A stretch of DNA of 7,645 nucleotides from Flavipsychrobacter sp. (lineage in GTDB: Bacteria > Bacteroidota > Bacteroidia > Chitinophagales > Chitinophagaceae): assembly GCA_021156265.1 (NCBI GenBank), contig JAJNBR010000130.1, positions 1 to 7,645 on the forward strand, written 5' to 3'. Both the position numbers and the translations under genes were made by a program. Under the pieces are notes generated by a model, which saw only the letters and a program-made list of their open reading frames with translations, was not told the DNA's origin and ran no database searches. Within the stretch, counting starts at the first letter, position 1. The number at the start of each line of letters is the position of its first letter. Positions 6,172 to 7,645 of the stretch are shown one piece after another.

Positions 6172-7173
6172 CGGCAGGTATTCACCGGCCAGTTTATCCC
6201 AAAAGCTCTTCGGCTTTCTTTTCTGGTTCGCACTCCTGGTTAGAAAGTACACACCCGCCGCGGCTACCAGTCCAACACCAATGGCCAGCAATAACACCGT
6301 ATTGTCTTTGGGTTTCGGCGGAATGTATTTAAAGCCACTCGCGTCTGCCACCGCAGGGTCATCTACGTAACGGCCCTTGTTAGGTACTGCCAGGTCATTA
6401 AAATGCACTGCCAGGTTGGTCAGCTCTATACGCATTTCATCGCCACTCATAGGCTGCCCATGTCCTGTTGCAACCACCGCGGGCTCCAGCTCTGCCAGGT
6501 TTTTAACCGATACACCTGCAGCCGTCCAGTCGTAAGTGAAATATTTTGGCGGTCCAGATAGTTTTTTCCTTTGCAGCATTACCGACATCACCGATTCAGG
6601 TTTTGTAGTGGTAAATGCATCGCCTGCTATCAGTATTTTATCACGTTGACGGAAGTAGCTCACATGCCCCGGCGCGTGCCCAGGCGTATTGATATATATC
6701 CAGCCCGGCAGAAAGGGTACGCGGCCGTCAGGCGGTAGTATATGCAGCCTGTGTTCTACATTGATTGGTTTTTTCGGGTACATCCACGACACCTTAGCCA
6801 TCAGGCCACTGCTTGACCTGGGATCGGCCGGAGGATAAGATGACCTGCCGCTCAGGTATGGCAGCTCGAGATAGTGTACATAAACCGGCACGTCCCATTC
6901 GTCTGCCAGTTTCTGCAGGGAACCCACATGGTCAAAATGGCCATGGGTCAGCAATATAGCATTGGGCTTGCTATCTGGGCCAAACAACTCGGCGGCCATT
7001 TTTTTGATCTTAGGCGCCGATGACTTCAGGCCTGCATCGATAAGCACCCAGGAATTATCTTCCGGGTTTTGCACCATGTACATGTTCACAAAAATGTCTT
7101 TCGTACCCCAAACATGCGGGGCTACTTCAAAATAGAGCGAATGTGTATCCCTGTGGGTCAACTGTTCTTTCAT
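6148..7173 (-). CDS. Metallo-beta-lactamase-fold hydrolase with C-terminal membrane helix
   Basis: MBL-fold hydrolase, glyoxalase II/RNase Z-like superfamily; 341 residues from the ATG at 7173-7171. Ligands visible (numbered from that ATG): DAG (46-48), HGHFDH (77-82), TPGHAPGH (163-170, His170), GDA (184-186, Asp185) and GHG (237-239, His238), a complete two-metal set. Residues 292-311 form a hydrophobic stretch (VLLLAIGVGLVAAAGVYFL core), followed by a basic tail of 30 residues, while no N-terminal signal peptide is seen. This suggests a membrane-tethered enzyme. The substrate cannot be told: thioesters, lactones and phosphodiesters are all used by relatives. A TTG at 7233 would add 20 residues that look unrelated to the fold (low-complexity, Cys/His-rich), so the ATG is preferred. 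It is convergent with cvfB and divergent from the secreted-protein gene. Confidence 0.88.
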   Translation of the reverse strand: MKEQLTHRDTHSLYFEVAPHVWGTKDIFVNMYMVQNPEDNSWVLIDAGLKSSAPKIKKMAAELFGPDSKPNAILLTHGHFDHVGSLQKLADEWDVPVYVHYLELPYLSGRSSYPPADPRSSSGLMAKVSWMYPKKPINVEHRLHILPPDGRVPFLPGWIYINTPGHAPGHVSYFRQRDKILIAGDAFTTTKPESVMSVMLQRKKLSGPPKYFTYDWTAAGVSVKNLAELEPAVVATGHGQPMSGDEMRIELTNLAVHFNDLAVPNKGRYVDDPAVADASGFKYIPPKPKDNTVLLLAIGVGLVAAAGVYFLTRSANQKRKPKSFWDKLAGEYLPKKLRDAL

Positions 7174-7179
7174 AAAGAG

Positions 7180-7202
7180 ATGATTTACAATAAAAAAATC
7201 AT
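7180..7202. other. Inverted repeat just upstream of the MBL hydrolase
   Basis: ATGATTT (7180-7186) and AAATCAT (7196-7202) form a 7-bp perfect dyad with a 9-base AT-rich centre. It ends 6 bases before the hydrolase start codon on the minus strand. It might affect translation initiation as an mRNA hairpin or be an operator; it could also be chance in AT-rich DNA. Confidence 0.25.
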
Positions 7203-7294
7203 GGCACGCGCATAGCGATCCTTCTGCCCGCAACTGTGCACTAACAGGCTATAAAAACATGCCAGCCGGCTTTTCCATCTTAACGAGATTCATA

Positions 7295-7302
7295 TATCTT
7301 TA
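7295..7302 (+). promoter_or_regulatory. Candidate -7 element of the secreted-protein gene
   Basis: TATCTTTA matches TAnnTTTG except for the last base and lies 29 bases before the ATG at 7332, a reasonable leader for a Bacteroidota promoter. No clear TTTG is found at -33; the best upstream candidate is only T-rich (TTTT at 7271-7280). Support is weak. Confidence 0.3.
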
Positions 7303-7331
7303 GAATATTATTTACTCATAAATCCTCCTAT

Positions 7332-7645
7332 ATGAAGAAACTTGCACTATCGCTGCTTGCGTTTCCCGGCATCTTGTCCTTTGCCAATGCGCAGCAGTAC
7401 ACGCCCAAGCTGGCCCGTTCATTTCCTAACTACCTAACAGATACCAGTATCGGCGGAATAACCGGAAATTTTGAATTCAATGGTAAATTCTATCTGACAG
7501 ATGACGTCAGGTTATGGACTAGCGATGGCACTGCGGGCGGAACGCAAGTTGTAAAGCAGTTCTTTCCGGCAGGGCTGACGACGGCGCCGGCTATTGCTGC
7601 ACTTCGCGAGATGGGTGGTAAACTGTACATGGTAGCGCATGACAA
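7332..7645 (+). CDS. Secreted ELWxSDGTxxGT-type repeat protein, N-terminal part only
   Basis: The gene runs off the window after 104 codons with no stop. The product starts with a typical Sec signal peptide: MKK, a hydrophobic core (residues 4-17) and a probable cleavage after ANA (18-20), leaving QQ as mature N-terminus. The mature part contains LWTSDGTAGGTQVVKQF (61-77), the signature of a short repeat (ELWxSDGTxxGTxxVKDI) that occurs many times in large exported Bacteroidota proteins, often with a C-terminal type IX secretion signal. It is preceded by FNGKFYLTDD and followed by MGGKLYMVAHD, the same beta-strand pattern repeated, as expected of propeller-like repeats. Function of such proteins is mostly unknown; surface adhesion or polymer binding are guesses. 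The C-terminus, which would settle the export route, is not in the window. The leader before the ATG has no Shine-Dalgarno sequence. Confidence 0.8.
   Translation, partial: MKKLALSLLAFPGILSFANAQQYTPKLARSFPNYLTDTSIGGITGNFEFNGKFYLTDDVRLWTSDGTAGGTQVVKQFFPAGLTTAPAIAALREMGGKLYMVAHD

Noticed and set aside
6126..6332. Plus-strand open frame of 68 codons overlapping the cvfB end
   Set aside because: It runs through the terminator and antisense to the hydrolase C-terminus; no motif supports it.
7174..7233. N-terminal extension of the hydrolase from TTG at 7233
   Set aside because: The 20 extra residues do not look like a signal peptide or part of the MBL fold, and an ATG at 7173 starts right before the conserved region.
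1..7645. tRNA, rRNA, CRISPR array, insertion sequence, toxin-antitoxin or defence cassette
   Set aside because: No cloverleaf, regular direct-repeat array, terminal inverted repeats with transposase, or defence domains were seen; recQ alone next to housekeeping genes does not make a defence system.

Overview
The window looks like a chromosomal segment from a Bacteroidota bacterium, most likely of the Chitinophagaceae type. The evidence is a secreted protein with an LWxSDGTxxGT motif, the near absence of Shine-Dalgarno sequences before the genes, promoter-like TTTG / TAnnTTTG elements, and protein versions (a roughly 630-residue RecQ without HRDC, a metal-ligand-poor cupin, a CvfB-type S1 protein) that I associate with that phylum. 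This assignment rests on recognition, not on a search. No RNA gene, insertion sequence, CRISPR array or prophage is visible.

Layout: (1) 1-1020, minus strand: branched-chain amino acid aminotransferase ilvE, cut at its 3' end by the window edge. (2) 1021-1122: a divergent intergenic region holding the likely ilvE promoter and a small dyad. (3) 1123-3499, plus: a two-gene operon of a 155-residue protein that looks like a distant DNA polymerase III psi (HolD)-type protein, followed 4 bp later by a RecQ helicase that starts at TTG. (4) 3528-4538, plus: an NAD-dependent Gfo/Idh/MocA sugar dehydrogenase preceded by an exact TAnnTTTG element. (5) 4539-4859: a non-coding stretch with a strong hairpin and AT-rich dyads. 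(6) 4860-6136, plus: a two-gene operon of a degenerate cupin and a CvfB-like S1/winged-helix RNA-binding protein. (7) 6134-6171: a bidirectional terminator shared with the convergent gene. (8) 6148-7173, minus: a metallo-beta-lactamase-fold hydrolase with a C-terminal transmembrane helix. (9) 7332 to the window end, plus: the N-terminus of a secreted repeat protein.

Most genes are housekeeping and do not form one pathway. The psi-like/recQ pair is the most suggestive unit: both products belong to families that work at replication forks, and in enterobacteria both partners bind single-strand-binding protein. The non-canonical RecQ layout (about 170 residues inserted between the helicase core and the zinc cluster), the terminator that doubles as the last codons of the hydrolase, and the membrane-anchored hydrolase also deserve a second look. 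I see no clear defence, mobile or biosynthetic system.
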